From Quillaja saponaria (Eukaryota > Streptophyta > Magnoliopsida > Fabales > Quillajaceae), in the NCBI GenBank assembly GCA_029379385.1, contig CM055612.1, forward strand, positions 13,206,001 to 13,270,000: a stretch of DNA of 64,000 nucleotides, in the 5' to 3' direction. Numbering within the stretch: position 1 is the first letter of the stretch; the number at the start of each line of letters is the position of its first letter. A program made the translations under genes and the position numbers. This document shows, piece after piece, positions 1 through 12,726 of this stretch. The notes under the pieces are model-generated. The model was not told the origin of the DNA. It saw only the letters and a list, made by a program, of their open reading frames with translations, and ran no database searches.

Positions 1-1165
1 GACAATCTCTAATACGATGGTCCAGTGCATCACACTTGAAACATGCAGCAGACTCCCTTCTGCATTGCCCTATATGTCTGACACCATAAGTAAGGCATAC
101 TAGAACTTTTGAAGTTTGGGGACCACTAGAAGATGGCACATGTGATTGACTCCCATAACTTTGTCTAGTATAACCTCTACCCAACTGAAAACCCCTATGA
201 AATGGACCTCGTCCTGAGGTAGATTCACCTCTAGGTCTTCGAGAACCATCTGATCTTGAAATGGAAAGATCCTCTTATCTTGCCTTCTTATGACTTTCCC
301 ACTTTGATTGACTTTCTAAATACTAACTCTTCAATCGATAAGCAACATCCACTACTAGAGTATAGGTGGTAATGTTAATCACAAACACTAATCGGAACAA
401 GGAATCCTTCCATCCATTGACAAACCTCTCTCATCTTCTCAGTTGCCACCATATGAAGAGCAAATTGGGATAGCCTAGTGAATTGAGTCTCATACTCCGC
501 CATTGACATGCCTTCAGTCCGAACCAGCCGTTCAAACTCTCGAGCATACTTATCCCTCACACTCTCATGTAGAAAGCATTCTATAAAAGCTCTACTAAAC
601 TTAGGTCTTAATTCGCCACTGCACCAACACTTGTACCACTCATATGCCACATCATATAACTAGTAGCTGACTAACTCTGCTGCTCTAATAGGATCACACC
701 CCAATGCCACACACAATCAATCAGACTCCTCTAAGAAGGTATACGGATCCTATGAAGAATCCATACCAAAGAACCTAGGTGACGCATCTTCCTAAAATCA
801 CATAATGACACAAATACTTCTTTATCTTGCTGAGCTAGAACTATAGGGTTTGCCTCTTGATGAGGCTAAGCAGGAGAAACTTGAGGAGGTTGTGGTTAAC
901 CTTGCTGAGGCTGTTATTGCAGGGCCAAGATTTAGACTAAATCACCCACAGTCCTCTGCACTCTATCTAACCTCTGTACAAGCTGCTCTAAATTAGGAAC
1001 AGGTGTTGCCACTTCAACTTGCTTAGCGGCTCTACCTCTACCTCTATCACATCCTCTACGACCTCTATATCTTGCTACCAGCACCTAAGGACTGGTAGAC
1101 CCTGGGTTGGAGCTAGCATCATGTTGCCTCCCATGATAAGCAACACGGTTACTGCATCTCATCAT
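1..1165 (-). pseudogene. Gag region of a Tekay/Del-like Ty3-gypsy chromovirus (truncated by window edge)
   Basis: Read on the minus strand, this is the 5' coding part of an LTR retrotransposon. The likely gag start is the ATG at 1165-1163, about 200 bases inside the LTR. The core gag helix region lies at 375-650 and has the AEYETQFTRLSQFA-type motif of plant gypsy capsid proteins. At the window edge (about 1-100) there is a pair of cysteine motifs ending in an intact CCHC zinc knuckle (CFKCDALDHRIRDC), the nucleic-acid-binding part of nucleocapsid. In-frame stops occur between the start and the core, so this copy is probably dead. The protease and pol would lie to the left, outside the window. 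Lineage is inferred from the related complete copy at 54222-63242. Confidence 0.85.
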
Positions 1166-1350
1166 ATCTAAAACAAGCACAAATGAATTCAACATATATT
1201 TCTCATATAAGGCAAAGAATAATATATTGTAAAGTCATGACTTGAAGTTTCAAGATGAATTAGGACATAACTAAGTCCACATATGCCCCGAGTAACATAC
1301 GCAAACAAAATAACCACATCTCACACTTGTAGTCACAAGCCTCTAAACCC

Positions 1351-1364
1351 AAGCTCTGATACCA
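1351..1364 (-). other. Primer-binding site (initiator tRNA-Met type)
   Basis: On the minus strand this reads TGGTATCAGAGCTT, the usual plant retrotransposon site complementary to the 3' end of initiator tRNA-Met. It starts a few bases inside the LTR edge at 1368, which fixes the element orientation (minus) and identifies the LTR at 1368-3687 as the 5' LTR. Confidence 0.85.
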
Positions 1365-1367
1365 ACT

Positions 1368-3587
1368 TGTCACACCTCGCACAGAGGCCTGACCAGCCAA
1401 ATGAATGGATAACCAAACCTCCGTAACTCTAACTTCAAATTAAAAGGAATGCATACAACCACTAACTAAAAATAAAAGTTAAAAGAAAGCTTTGTAAAAA
1501 TAAAACTATATATAAACACATGTTTATTGAAAGTATAAGTAATTTTTAAAAAAAAAAAATTTGGGCAAAGGTTCCCCGTAAAGTGGAACATGCCCAATCA
1601 TCCTGCTTATACACAATAACAATAACAACACAATAGCAACAAGGAGCTCTAATCCATTTTCATACAACAAAGACCAACAGACCAAAGTATTACACAATTC
1701 ATAATTTCATCACTCAAGCCCTAATGTGACTGCAAATAATTCATCCCTGGCTTCAAGTATGTGACCTTGCATGAATACCTTGCCGCAGCAACTATTAGCA
1801 AGTCAAGTTTCAGTTGAAGGAGCTCAATGAGAACCTGGTGCTAAATAAATTACATAAGTAAATGAAGAATGAGTCATAAAGACTCAATGAGTGGAAAACA
1901 TATCCAAAGGATACTAGTATCAATCAATATATATTTACATGACATTTGCTTAATAGTTTCACACTAAAATAACTTATAATACAATTCAGTTTCACATGTA
2001 CACATATAAAGAATGCAAAATCAAAACTAATATAACTTACAAAAGATCATATTTCAGACAAATCAAACAAAGCATTCAAAAGGACCAATAATCAAAGTAA
2101 CTCAACACCCACACACCATGTATATATCCTTCTCAGGGCTTTTTGCTCCCGCACACCAATAATATACATAAACTTCTCACATAACCTCTCTGAGGCTAAA
2201 TTATTCAAATATTTTTTTATTAAAATATCAAATAATCAAATCAAATATATCCTAGGTGCATCCAGATTATAATTCACATAATAAAATATAAAAAATATAA
2301 AAAAACCTTATTGGCCCTATCAACCACAAACAAGATTTCATACCAACATATAACACACTAATTAATAAAGTTTCAAAAAAAGCATAATGTTCTTATCACA
2401 TAATCTACTCAAAGCATTAAACATCCACACTCTACAACTGTATACCTATATACATATAAACATACATTCAAAACACAACTAGCAACTAAAGGATATCATT
2501 TTTCATTCACTAAGCTTATGGATCTTGATCGAGCCTTTCTCTTGGGTTCAAATGCGTTATCGAATCAACGTTATGTTCCGGAACTGAAATTGTATTTTAA
2601 AGTATTGATTAGTTTGTAAATTTCATAAGTTATAACTATCTAATTACCAAAACCTATATATATTAAGCTTCATGCATTTATTTAAAATTAACCCCTCTTA
2701 GGCATTTTAACAAACACCTTGAAGGTAAATTTGGTTCCAATTCATATGTATATATGTCTTATATACATATACCAAAAATAATCTAACACTAAATCATAAA
2801 ACCCTTTGCTAACCATACTTCTATTACCAAAGTAAAATTGCACTAATCATATAGAAACCATTAATACTTGGATTATGAAAAGCTAACAAAAACTCCCCTA
2901 ATTTTTGAATCATTACTCTTCCTACTATGTTTTACCCAACACTAATTCATGAGACCCATCACTAATCATAATTCAAATATTAAATTGGAGTTGGATTAAT
3001 CACTTATAAACAATGAAAAGCTTAAGTCATGTAAATTCCATAACCCCCCAACAATATAACCACCACTTTTCACACTCTTAAGCTTATATCCTACCTTTCA
3101 CAACCCACTTAAATCCCAATATCTCAACCCTCACACAACATAAAGGAGTGGCAACTAACTTAAAGGAAAGCAAGAAAATAACTTAGATTAAAGGTAGGTA
3201 AAGATTACCCCTAACTAAGAAGCTGTCGAGCATCTGCTGGATTCGGATTGAAGGGTGACTGATGGCAACTATTGCTGCTTCTCTTGGCTGCAACACAAGT
3301 TAGACAAAGGGTTGGCTTCTTCTAGGCAGGGCCGGCATTCATGAATTGAGCTTCAGTTCTTGGAGAAGAGAAGTTGAAGCATCGGGAAGCAGAGGAAAGA
3401 AAAACACGGGCAAAATGAAAGAGGAGGAAAAATAAAAGGGAGAAGGAAGAAAAGAAAAAGAAAATAAAGTGATAGGGTCAAATCAAATGAAGTGGATATG
3501 TATATATATATTTTTGTATATGTATATATATTTTTTATTGTGTTTGTTTTGTTTATGCACTTATGTATGTTTGTAACTAAAAGTTAC

Positions 3588-3659
<72 letters not shown>

Positions 3660-3687
3660 AGTTAATGTTACAATGTCGGGTTATATT
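1368..3687 (-). mobile_element. 5' LTR of the left-edge chromovirus
   Basis: The boundary next to the primer-binding site is TGTCACACC (LTR end on the minus strand GGTGTGACA). The far edge near 3687 is placed by alignment to the sister LTRs at 54222-56457 and 61389-63242, which share the AAGTTAATGTTA segment followed by a GGTTATA-type end. The LTR is about 2.3 kb. It contains the conserved module at about 2130-2210, a purine-rich stretch at 3360-3470 and an (AT)n tract at 3594-3657. The right edge is uncertain by a few bases because the terminal bases have diverged. Confidence 0.8.
3594..3657. repeat. (AT)n microsatellite
   Basis: About 30 uninterrupted AT dinucleotides lie in the U3-side end of the left LTR, in a tract that is missing or short in the sister LTRs. 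Confidence 0.95.
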
Positions 3688-3976
3688 AGCGTTGGGTAAG
3701 AATTACTTATAATATAAACTAATTGATTATATATTTTCATAATTATAAAAAATGTAAGGAATAATTATGTTTTATATTATTCAATGTTTCTTTTACTTTG
3801 ATATAAAAATATATATATAATAAAAAATAATTTAATTAAAATTTTGACATTTAAATAAAAGTATGTATAAAATATTAATTTATTATTCATTAATCATAAA
3901 AATTAATTAATTATGTTTTAAGTGATGTATTAAAATATTGGTGATCTAGTTTGTAAAATAATGTGGATAGTACAGT

Positions 3977-4285
3977 TGATGCCTATAATAGGAGAAAATA
4001 GGAATTTAAGACAAATTAGATAAAAAATGAGGGAGAAAAAGTAAGAATTTGTGAGAGAATTAAATGAAACTTGGGGTTTGAAAAACTTGTAAACATGAAA
4101 TTAATATTCACTTTGTCAAAAGATCCTAAATAAATCCATACTAATCCTTTATATAGACTTTACATAAAACTAAGATAAAAACGTAAATAATACAACTAAT
4201 CCTAAAAATATTGATAATAAATTCCTAATTCTATTATTACATAGAAATATAAATTTTCAAATTATTTTAATTTCATTCCCTATCA
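3977..4285 (-). repeat. 3' LTR of the LARD-like element
   Basis: It aligns with 10109-10422 through shared blocks such as CCTAAATAAATC and TCTATTATTA. It starts TGATG and ends CTATCA. A G-rich polypurine-like stretch (ACATGGGGATAA on the minus strand) lies immediately inside it. Confidence 0.7.
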
Positions 4286-4601
4286 TTATCCCCATGTTAA
4301 AAAAAATTGACCTCGAGTTTTGTAGTGAGTGGAGATAAGGACCTGAGAAGTAAAATCCTACAATAAGATTGGGGGGTAGCAGGAAAAACTCTGTTAAAAA
4401 TCATAAACACCTACACCTATATTGGGATGATGAAATCAGTGTGCTCAATTGCTAGCACTAGGGTAGTCTTCGACAATCTATTTTGAAACTCCATTTATAT
4501 GCTTTGGAATGTCAGCTGGCTTGATCATGTTTGCAATTGTAACCATATCATCCATCATAGGAAGCTCTAGAATGTCAATAATCCCAATCATAGCTACAAC
4601 T

Positions 4602-7600
4602 TGTCACACCTCTCATGGAGGCATGACTGGCTGGAGGATTAGATAACCAAACCTCCATAACCCTAACTTTATCACAACTGAATATACGTAACTATTGACT
4701 AAACTAATGTTTAAAGACAAATTTTATAAAACAAAAGTTAACTGTAAAAGTTTGTTTATTAAAATAAATAACAATTTACTAAAACTTTTAGCAAAAGTTC
4801 CTTGCATTATGGAACATGCCTTAAAATGCAAAAAAGTACACCTGTTTTTACATAACAATAACACAAAAACAATAAGGAGCTCCACTTCATCCACATCACA
4901 AACAAGACAATTAACTAGACTATTACATCATACAAAATTAAACACCCTACAGTTCTAGTGTGACTGCAAACTTCCATCCTGGACTTCAAGTTTAAGATCC
5001 TGGAAAATACCTTGTCGTACTCTATTGACAGATCATGAGCTCGGCAACACCATACACTGAACTCCTATTGCTAAAAAAATTCATAAGAGAGTGATGAGTC
5101 CTACGGATTTTATGAGTGAAAAATCGTACCCAAATGGTACTAGCATCACTCAACACAAGTATGTAACATATATAATCAATTAACATTATGCTACAATATT
5201 CATGTCTTAATTCAAAATACACATACACATTTGTAATCGTCATAAATTCACAACTCACATGATTCATAAGATATCAAATTAATCAGAGCAATCATAGCTT
5301 ACAAAGCAAGAAAAGGGCCAATGAGTAACTCAACCCCGCACAACAGTATCTCTCTGCACTAGGCATTTATGCACCCACACAACAGGTTAATTCTTCTTAC
5401 ACAATCCATCTCACCGGGGCTGAGCACTTAATTTTTTTAAAACAATTGTCAAAATCAGAGTATATCAAATCAAAATATCCTAGGTGCACCTGGATTTCAA
5501 TTTCAGAAGTTTCAATCATCAAACATAATTCAAAGAACTCGTTAAAACACTGCACATACTTATTTTTCCATATAACACAATTATTCAAATACACATACAA
5601 ACACACATAATAATCTAGTCGCCAAAGTGTAATAGTTAACTACTCACAGTAATATGAATCCTACCCATTGTTCCTTCTTAAATTCACATGTATCGTTGTC
5701 TATATAACACGTTCCAGAGCTACAATTAAAATTTTCAAGTATTACTTAGTTTATAAATTTCAAAATTAGAATCACCTAGTCACTAAAACATATATATATA
5801 TATATATATATAGGGTGCATAGGTTGGAAGGAAACAACTTGAAAAGATAGAAACATTAGTGAGTTAGAAATGTTGAAACTGTCCAAACCTAGAGTTAGGA
5901 CCAGTATTCACTCTAATAGTCATATCTTCCTCTAGAAAATTTCAAATCCAGTTTTGTAAAATTTATTAAATACTAAACACGTGTAGCTTTATAATGGTAT
6001 ATCATTTGTAATTTTGTATTTATATATCAATACAATTTATTCTTTGAAGTTGCATCAAATTCTGCAAAACATAGGATTTTGGCAGCACCGACCTTACCTT
6101 AGTTAATTGAACATAACTTTCTTTAGGAAAAGGGAAATCCAATTCTGTTTGTTAGAGTTATTAATAGACAAGTATATCTTTCTAATAAGTATCATATGTA
6201 TTATTTAGATGTATATATTAGTACAGTTAATTATTTAAATTTTGATTTTGGCATTTCACAACCCCCTTGGATATATGTTTATTTTCACTTACATATTGAA
6301 CCAAATTTAAAAAAACCAAGTTGAAATGTTAACTTTAGAAAGTTATCTATCTTTCTTATTTAGAAAATTATCCTAAAATGAGCTTTAAGCTCACTTGACT
6401 CCTCACGTGAACAAAAATAGGGCACTTGTACAATTCCTAGTTAACAATCTCTGATTCTGATGCTTATAGAATTCTCATACTTGGGAAATAAATTACAAAA
6501 CTTTCCCATCTAGTTTATTAAGATTTTAGGAACATTTCATATTCAGCATTCTACTCTTAATTCATCCATTAAGACCACCGAACATCAGTTTTCTAAAACA
6601 GGTACAGTCAGGACCCGAAAATCACTACTATGACTTCCAATACCTTCAAAATACACACAACATGAAATTAAGACCTAAACTGCTCCAGATTTATCCTTTA
6701 ATATGTTATGAACAACTTTTTTTCAGAGGTCCTAAGCTAATTCCAATCATAACCCCCCATCAAAGTCTTTCAAACTAATTGAAGCTCACCTGAAATCTTA
6801 CACAAACTTAGTTATAGTCCAATAGCACTACCAATAAATATACTTAGAACTAGGTTACGAAATTTGTCAGGTATCATCTCAAGATATACTTTCTCTTTGG
6901 AACTCTTAATTTAATTCAGTCCCAAAAATACCCAAAATACAAGATTTCTTTAACCCACAAAATCTGGCCCTGCATCCCTTCAAAAACCATTTAACTCTCA
7001 TTTTTCAACACTTTACCCACAACTAAACATCCATTATTCATACCCATTACTCACTTTCATTAACTACTTAATTCACAACATTATTTTAAAGTTAACTGAC
7101 ACTTGTATTCCATATTAGTACAACCTACTTCAACTTTCTTTTCCATTAATTATTTAAGTTCTCCTTCCATTTTTGTAACTAGTGCTTTGTGGTTCTAGCT
7201 AGCTTCCTGTTAATGTTTGATCATAAGAAGAAAGAAAACTCAAGCCTATATAAGTTATGTCAAACTGAAGCCACTATTCATACTTCTCTTTGGTTATGCT
7301 TATGAAACCAATACTGTATAAAATCCCATGTCCCTTATAAATTTCTTGTGGACAAGAAAGACTAATAGGTGGGGAACAAATTTGTTTACCAAAATTTCCC
7401 TTTTTACTTCTGGCCTGGGACATTCTATATCCACTTAATTTATTAGTGGAGCTCAATTTTGCAACCTACCCAATTAACTATATGATAGCATATTGCTAAG
7501 TGGTGATAATGCATAGTGTTTATGCCCAAATCTTTACAAACAAACCACGCAGAATAATCAAGTTTATAAACCTAGAACCCACTCCTATCTAACAACCAAA

Positions 7601-8642
7601 ACCCATAAATCAGTAAGAGAAAAACTCACCTCCGATGCCATGTTCTTAATAGCTGGTGCCCATTCTTCTATCTTCCAAATGTCCCAGAAAAGAAACAATT
7701 CACCAAAACAATCTTAATCCATTAGTGAACTTAGAGTTGAATTAGTTTATGACTTTAAAGGCTCTATGACCATCAAAATGTTTTCAACAAGAGTGAGTAA
7801 AAAGTGAAAGCCAATATCAACCAACGGCTTAGCGTGGTTTCCAAATTCTATTACCAGATGTTGCCCATCAATGTTTTCAAATAACCATCTTAGACTTGCT
7901 AAAGTTAGTGCTATTATGTGTTGATTGTCATGGTCTTAAGAGAAAAGAGGAGGAGGTTGTGGTGGCTGGCTTGCAAGTAGAGGGCAAAGGAACTTAGTTT
8001 TGAGTAAAACAAAGCTGCTGCCCAAACAGAGGAAGCATTCCACGGCAATTGCTAGGCAAGCTAGCAAGGCTGAATCAATACATTCCCATGCAAGTGCAAG
8101 CTATATATAAAAAATGAGAATAAGAGGAAGGAAGGAGGAAACTTACTTTGGTCAGCAAGGAAAAGTGTAGAAGTTTGTAGAATAGGGGAAAGGAAACAAG
8201 GTCGGTGGAGAGAAAATGTGGAGGATAATCGGCCAAAAAAGAAAATGGAGGGAGGAATAAAAAAAAATTACTAAAAGAAAAAGGCTTTACAATAAAATAA
8301 TATCAAGGTGCACATGTGATATATTGTAGCTCATAATTACTTTTAGTTAGAAATTTATATATTCAATCATTGTTTTATACTTTATTGTATTCATAACAAA
8401 TTTTATTTACTGATACACTTTAATTGAAATGAACTCCAAGTCCAAGTCAACCTATAATATGATGAAAATACATTTTCCAATTTTATGCATGTGTGTGTGT
8501 ATATATATATAATATATAAATTTTTATATATATGCTAGTATTTATTCACTTTAAATCTAATTTGCCTAAATTTTTATTCGCCTAGTTACACAAGTTACGT
8601 ACGAACGTTCTGAAACATACATTAAACTATTGGGGTATCACA
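4602..8642 (-). mobile_element. Solo LTR (4.04 kb), gypsy Tekay-like, target duplication CAACT
   Basis: On the minus strand the unit runs from TGTGATACCCC to GGAGGTGTGACA, giving TG...CA ends. It is flanked by perfect 5-bp direct repeats CAACT (4597-4601 and 8643-8647), the size expected for gypsy integration. No primer-binding site, gag or pol is found inside, so this is an LTR left after LTR-LTR recombination. Its R/U5-side end (4602-5430) is similar to the opposite-strand solo LTR at 43113-45473, including the module at 5330-5425. It is inserted in the interior of the LARD-like element. Confidence 0.85.
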
Positions 8643-10108
8643 CAACTGTTATGCTATCATCCTGCTGTGAAATATCAGCGTGCCTTGTCATATCCACAAC
8701 TGGAATCTCATTGTCCTACTATGAAATGTCAACTTCTTCAATATATTTGTCAATCTAAATCTCATTATCCATTGCAAGTAGTTCCTAAATATTAACAAAA
8801 TTCATGTCTAGACTCTCTATATTCATTTCTAAAATAGGTGTCTCAACCAGTGGCTCTAGTATCCCCGGCAATATGTCTAGCAGTGTCTTTTGGAACATGA
8901 GTGTGTGTCTCAGTTGTAACTGACTCAGGCTCATAAAGTTCTAGACTCAACATTGCTAGCGCCTCACCCACTTTTGCACTCAACTCATCAAATTTTTATT
9001 AGTGCTTTTCTTATAAATCTCTGAAGGTTCATGCGTATGATACTAGGATAGCACTTAGTTTTGACGAGACTAAGTGTATTAGACTGTATAGCTTAGCTGG
9101 TCATAACTATATTAGTGGATCAACTCTAACACAAGCTTGATCAAACAGTAACCATATCCAATTTTTGTGAATAACGAATAGACACAGAATTAGATGGTGA
9201 CACTAAGAGTCTCAACCAAAAAAATGCTAAAACCCATAAAAACATTAGGTCAACACTCTGAATAAGATATAGAAAACTCAATGACAATCAAAATTCTAAA
9301 AGTGTAATAAATAAATTTAATAGGGTTATCTACATGAAATTCAATATATCTAATTACAGTCTCATCCTTATATGTCACGGCCCTTGGAAAACTCAAATCT
9401 CAAATTAGCTAAAGTAAGAAAATAGTACCGAATTGATGCAGAAAAAAAAAAATGACCTCAAAATTAGAATAAGGAGGCCTAAAAATGTTTGGAAAAGGTC
9501 TAACTCGGTCAAAAATCGATCATAAAGTTGCTGAACCAGACCTACTTAAACTTTAGGTTAGTTTGGTCAAACATACAAGCTTGTGCTAACGAGGTAGTTG
9601 ACATGGCACTAACATGTGCGCTGAAGGATTTAGCGTGAGCATTGCACGTGGATGACACAGCTCCTAACACACCATATACGTAGTGGCGTGTAAGGACATT
9701 CCTTATGTCCTTTGGCCACAAAAAATTTCAAATTTGATAGATGGCCATTTCCGATCACAATTGAGGTGTTGGTAAAAAAAAATGAAGTTTGAGGATGGTG
9801 GTTTTGTGTTTGCTTGTGGTAGATGATGCAGGGAGAGTTTTGTTCTTGTGGTGGATGATGCAGGGAGAGTTTTGTTGCAACATTTTTAGGGTTTCCAGTG
9901 TGATTTGGCGGAGATTTCGATGGATTTGGGATCAAAAGGATTGGGAGAACATGTGAGTCTTCTCAAGTTCCGGAAACGGTGAAGGTTTTTAGCAGGTTGC
10001 AATGGTTCACGATGGTTATGACGGCCACAGAGGCTTTAGGTTTTCAAGCATTCTATCTGATTTTTGGGATGGTATAGGCAATTAGAATTTTGGCTCTAAT
10101 ACCAAATT
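8643..10108 (-). mobile_element. Interior of the LARD-like element, non-coding
   Basis: This is the right-hand part of the internal region after the solo LTR. It has no credible retrotransposon protein and only short chance ORFs. A 32-bp unit is tandemly duplicated at 9813-9844 and 9845-9876 with one mismatch. The degenerate tRNA-Met primer-binding site is at 10091-10104. Confidence 0.6.
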
Positions 10109-10422
10109 TGATGCTGGATGGTAAGGAAAATAGGAATTAATAGAAAATTGATAGAAAGAGGAGGAATAGCTAGAAAAGCGAAAATTCGAGAGAGAATTAT
10201 ACAAAAATAATATTTGAAAACTTGAAAACATTCCATTAATGTTCAATTTGTCAAAAATCCTAAATAAATCTACATATAGGCTTTACATCAAATCCTAGAA
10301 TAAAAAATAATAATAATAACATAATTAATACTAAAAATATTATTAAGTTCTTAATTCTATTATTATATAATTAAAGATGAAATAACATAAAATTTTAAAT
10401 TAGTGTGATCTCATTTCCATCA
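10109..10422 (-). repeat. 5' LTR of the LARD-like element
   Basis: This is the partner of the repeat at 3977-4285. It lies next to the primer-binding-site-like sequence, starts TGATG and ends CCATCA. The two LTRs differ by many substitutions and small indels, which indicates an old insertion. Confidence 0.7.
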
Positions 10423-10896
10423 CCTTCTCAATAGTTGGAAATGTAACAAACATGTTTATTTTTTTCTTTTTTTCCTAGATTTTCACACAAGCATTGGTCA
10501 GAACTAAATTTCTTGAACTCTATCGTGATTGAGAGACCGTGCCAACAATTATAATTTAATATATATATCCTCATCTGTACAATCGTGCGTGGATTGAAAA
10601 ATTAATAATATATACATGGAGAGAGAGAGAGAGAGAGAGGATAATCACACATGTACTAACTGCTGGTTACATGTTGTATACAAGTACATACAACCTAAAA
10701 AAATCCCAATAGAATAATGGGATTACCAGGCTAATCTAGTGGTTGGATACTCGCACGACTAATAGCAGACGACATACTTTACACAATGACAACCTGAAAA
10801 AATCCCAATAAAATTATGGGATAAACAGGCTATACAAGTGGCAGCTGCTAATCCTACATTATACATCAAAATACAAAAATAAGCTTTTCTGGGACA
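10423..10896 (-). other. 3' flank and probable 3' UTR of the SMXL gene
   Basis: Non-coding sequence between the LARD-like element and the SMXL stop codon. It holds a (GA)n tract at about 10619-10640 and a 44-bp unit present twice, at 10690-10733 and 10789-10832. Each unit can fold into a small hairpin (AATCCCAAT pairing with ATGGGATT-like arms). The polyadenylation site cannot be fixed by eye. Confidence 0.5.
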
Positions 10897-12726
10897 TCAG
10901 TTCAGAATTATTCTTGGGGGAAGATAAAAACCAGGCTCTTGATCCTCCATAAAATGGCACTCACAAGTAGCAAGTTTTACAATTGACTGAGCAGTGAGGC
11001 TGTAGTCTTTCTGAACTTCTGCAAATCCTCTGCTGAGGACTTTTTCTACCCAATCCTCCATCTCCCTATTCCTGTCTGAGACATATGCAGCTGCAAGTAA
11101 TTGTTCCATGACTGTTGATTCAATCTCTAGTTTATACTCTGAACCAATAATTTCGTGGAAGCTCTTCTTGACCTCGTTCAACACCTTCTCTTCAAGAGCA
11201 ACAAAATTATATGGCTTGAAGACAACTGTTTCATCCACCTGATCAAACAAATCTTGCAACCAAGGGTTGTGGTCCTCAGTAACAGAGTCATTTTCAGAGT
11301 TTTCATCATTTGTGTGTAGCAATGCATTCTCAATAGCTGGAAGGTTCAAATCCAAATGTCTAGCAGATGTCTTGTGGGCCCTTTTAGGCATCTCTGAGGT
11401 TTCATGCTGCTCATAAGATTCATCACTACCAATCAGCTTTCTTTTACTGAGAAAGATAGGGCTGGAAATGCCTCCTGTCGCTCCATTTACTACAGTGAGG
11501 CTTTTGCTTGTGGTGTTGTCTCCAAAGGCATGCTCAACTGTTATCTGCATCGGCCACCCTTTTGCCTTCAGAAGTTTTTCCTCATAATAGTTGGAAGATT
11601 CGCTCCTTGAAGCGTGACTATTTTGAGCAGACAACAAAGTTGTCACAAATATTGCATTGTTTACTCCAACTTCTCTTCCATGTGAGTCTGAAATTTTTCC
11701 AGTTGAGATAGCTTGGGACAAACTATTTTGAGTCAGCACATCAGCCTTGTCCACACTTTCAAGGAACACAACAGATAAGGGTCTCTTGCACAGCTCCCCC
11801 ACAATATAATCAACAATAGTCTTCCCTCTGAACTTCACATCATTTCCTCTCAGATCTTGGGAACTCAAATCCACAAAAATGAAGTTTTCCTGGCCACCAT
11901 ATAACAACTCAGCGAGGGAAACAGCAACTCTCTTTTTACCACACATATCAGGTCCCATAAAATTCAACCATATGTCCCCTCGCGGACTAGTTCCACGGTG
12001 TTTTCCACTTCTTGCTCGGCAGTGGGCTATTGTTTGGCTGATAACACTAATGGCTTCATCTTGCCAGCTAATCTTCATGGTAAGAGCCCTGTAAAGCATC
12101 TTGACATCTCTTGGATCAAACTGTTGACAACAGGAAGGACCCAAGCAAGATGAAAGTTGGACTGAATGATTAGAGTTATTCTGCTTGGCTAAATCAGTAT
12201 TTGATGAAAAGTGACTAATAGAGTTCTTTGGAGGCTCCATTTGAAATTGGCTCGTAGGTTTGCTACTAGTAGGCGTAGAGCATAATCCTAACCCTAAATC
12301 TGTGGTAACAGAAGTCACAGATGTAGGAGACGTTTGACTACCATCACCAACACTTGAATTGGAGAAACTGCACAGTTTAAGGCCATCTGATTCTTCCACT
12401 TTTGGGTATTTTTCTGTAAGTCTTGATTGAAAGCTCTCATTTTTAGCCTTAGAAGCCACCAGAGAAGGACTGCCAGATTGTGATGAGGAAATATTATGAG
12501 CACCCACCGGAATGCATGAATTCAGGTCAAAGCTTCTAGTTTCATTTGGAGATGCATCTGTAATGTTGCCGATGTGATTATTTACATTTTCCATTCTCTC
12601 TTTGAAGTGAAACCCAAGAACAGTTGGATTAGTATCTGCTTCAGTGAATTGATGCTGGCATATCTTGTCCCATTTCTTGTGCAGTCCAGTATATTTCGAA
12701 TCCCATATCACTCTGTCATCTTTGAT
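10897..12726 (-). CDS. SMXL6/7/8-like: SMXL6/7/8-like exon 3 (D2 domain, degron and EAR motif)
   Basis: The last exon is 1830 nt including the stop and encodes residues 474-1082. It starts after the acceptor CGCAG with IKDDRVIWDSKYTGL, which continues the family block after MK. It carries the linker, the D2 ATPase-like domain with Walker A-like GPDMCGKK and Walker B-like SVVFLESVDKAD, the FRGKT motif, the HGRE motif, LDLNLP and the C-terminal small domain. Confidence 0.93.
   Translation of the reverse strand: MKDDRVIWDSKYTGLHKKWDKICQHQFTEADTNPTVLGFHFKERMENVNNHIGNITDASPNETRSFDLNSCIPVGAHNISSSQSGSPSLVASKAKNESFQSRLTEKYPKVEESDGLKLCSFSNSSVGDGSQTSPTSVTSVTTDLGLGLCSTPTSSKPTSQFQMEPPKNSISHFSSNTDLAKQNNSNHSVQLSSCLGPSCCQQFDPRDVKMLYRALTMKISWQDEAISVISQTIAHCRARSGKHRGTSPRGDIWLNFMGPDMCGKKRVAVSLAELLYGGQENFIFVDLSSQDLRGNDVKFRGKTIVDYIVGELCKRPLSVVFLESVDKADVLTQNSLSQAISTGKISDSHGREVGVNNAIFVTTLLSAQNSHASRSESSNYYEEKLLKAKGWPMQITVEHAFGDNTTSKSLTVVNGATGGISSPIFLSKRKLIGSDESYEQHETSEMPKRAHKTSARHLDLNLPAIENALLHTNDENSENDSVTEDHNPWLQDLFDQVDETVVFKPYNFVALEEKVLNEVKKSFHEIIGSEYKLEIESTVMEQLLAAAYVSDRNREMEDWVEKVLSRGFAEVQKDYSLTAQSIVKLATCECHFMEDQEPGFYLPPRIILN

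Larger units (their letters stand above)
3977..10422 (-). mobile_element. Non-autonomous LTR element (LARD-like), split by a solo LTR
   Basis: Two diverged direct repeats of about 310 bp bound the element: 3977-4285 (3' LTR) and 10109-10422 (5' LTR). Both begin TGATG and end ATCA. A primer-binding-site-like sequence reading TGGTATTAGAGCCA on the minus strand (10091-10104) sits just inside the right LTR and sets the orientation. The internal region is 4286-4601 plus 8643-10108, about 1.8 kb once the 4602-8642 insertion is removed. I recognise no gag or pol in it, so the element would have moved with proteins supplied by others. A 32-bp tandem duplication lies at 9813-9876. Flanking 5-mers (ACAGT on the left, CCTTC on the right) do not match, so the edges or the target duplication have decayed. 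Confidence 0.7.

Noticed and set aside
11404..12094. Plus-strand ORFs across SMXL exon 3
   Set aside because: They are opposite-strand shadows of the conserved SMXL coding frame.
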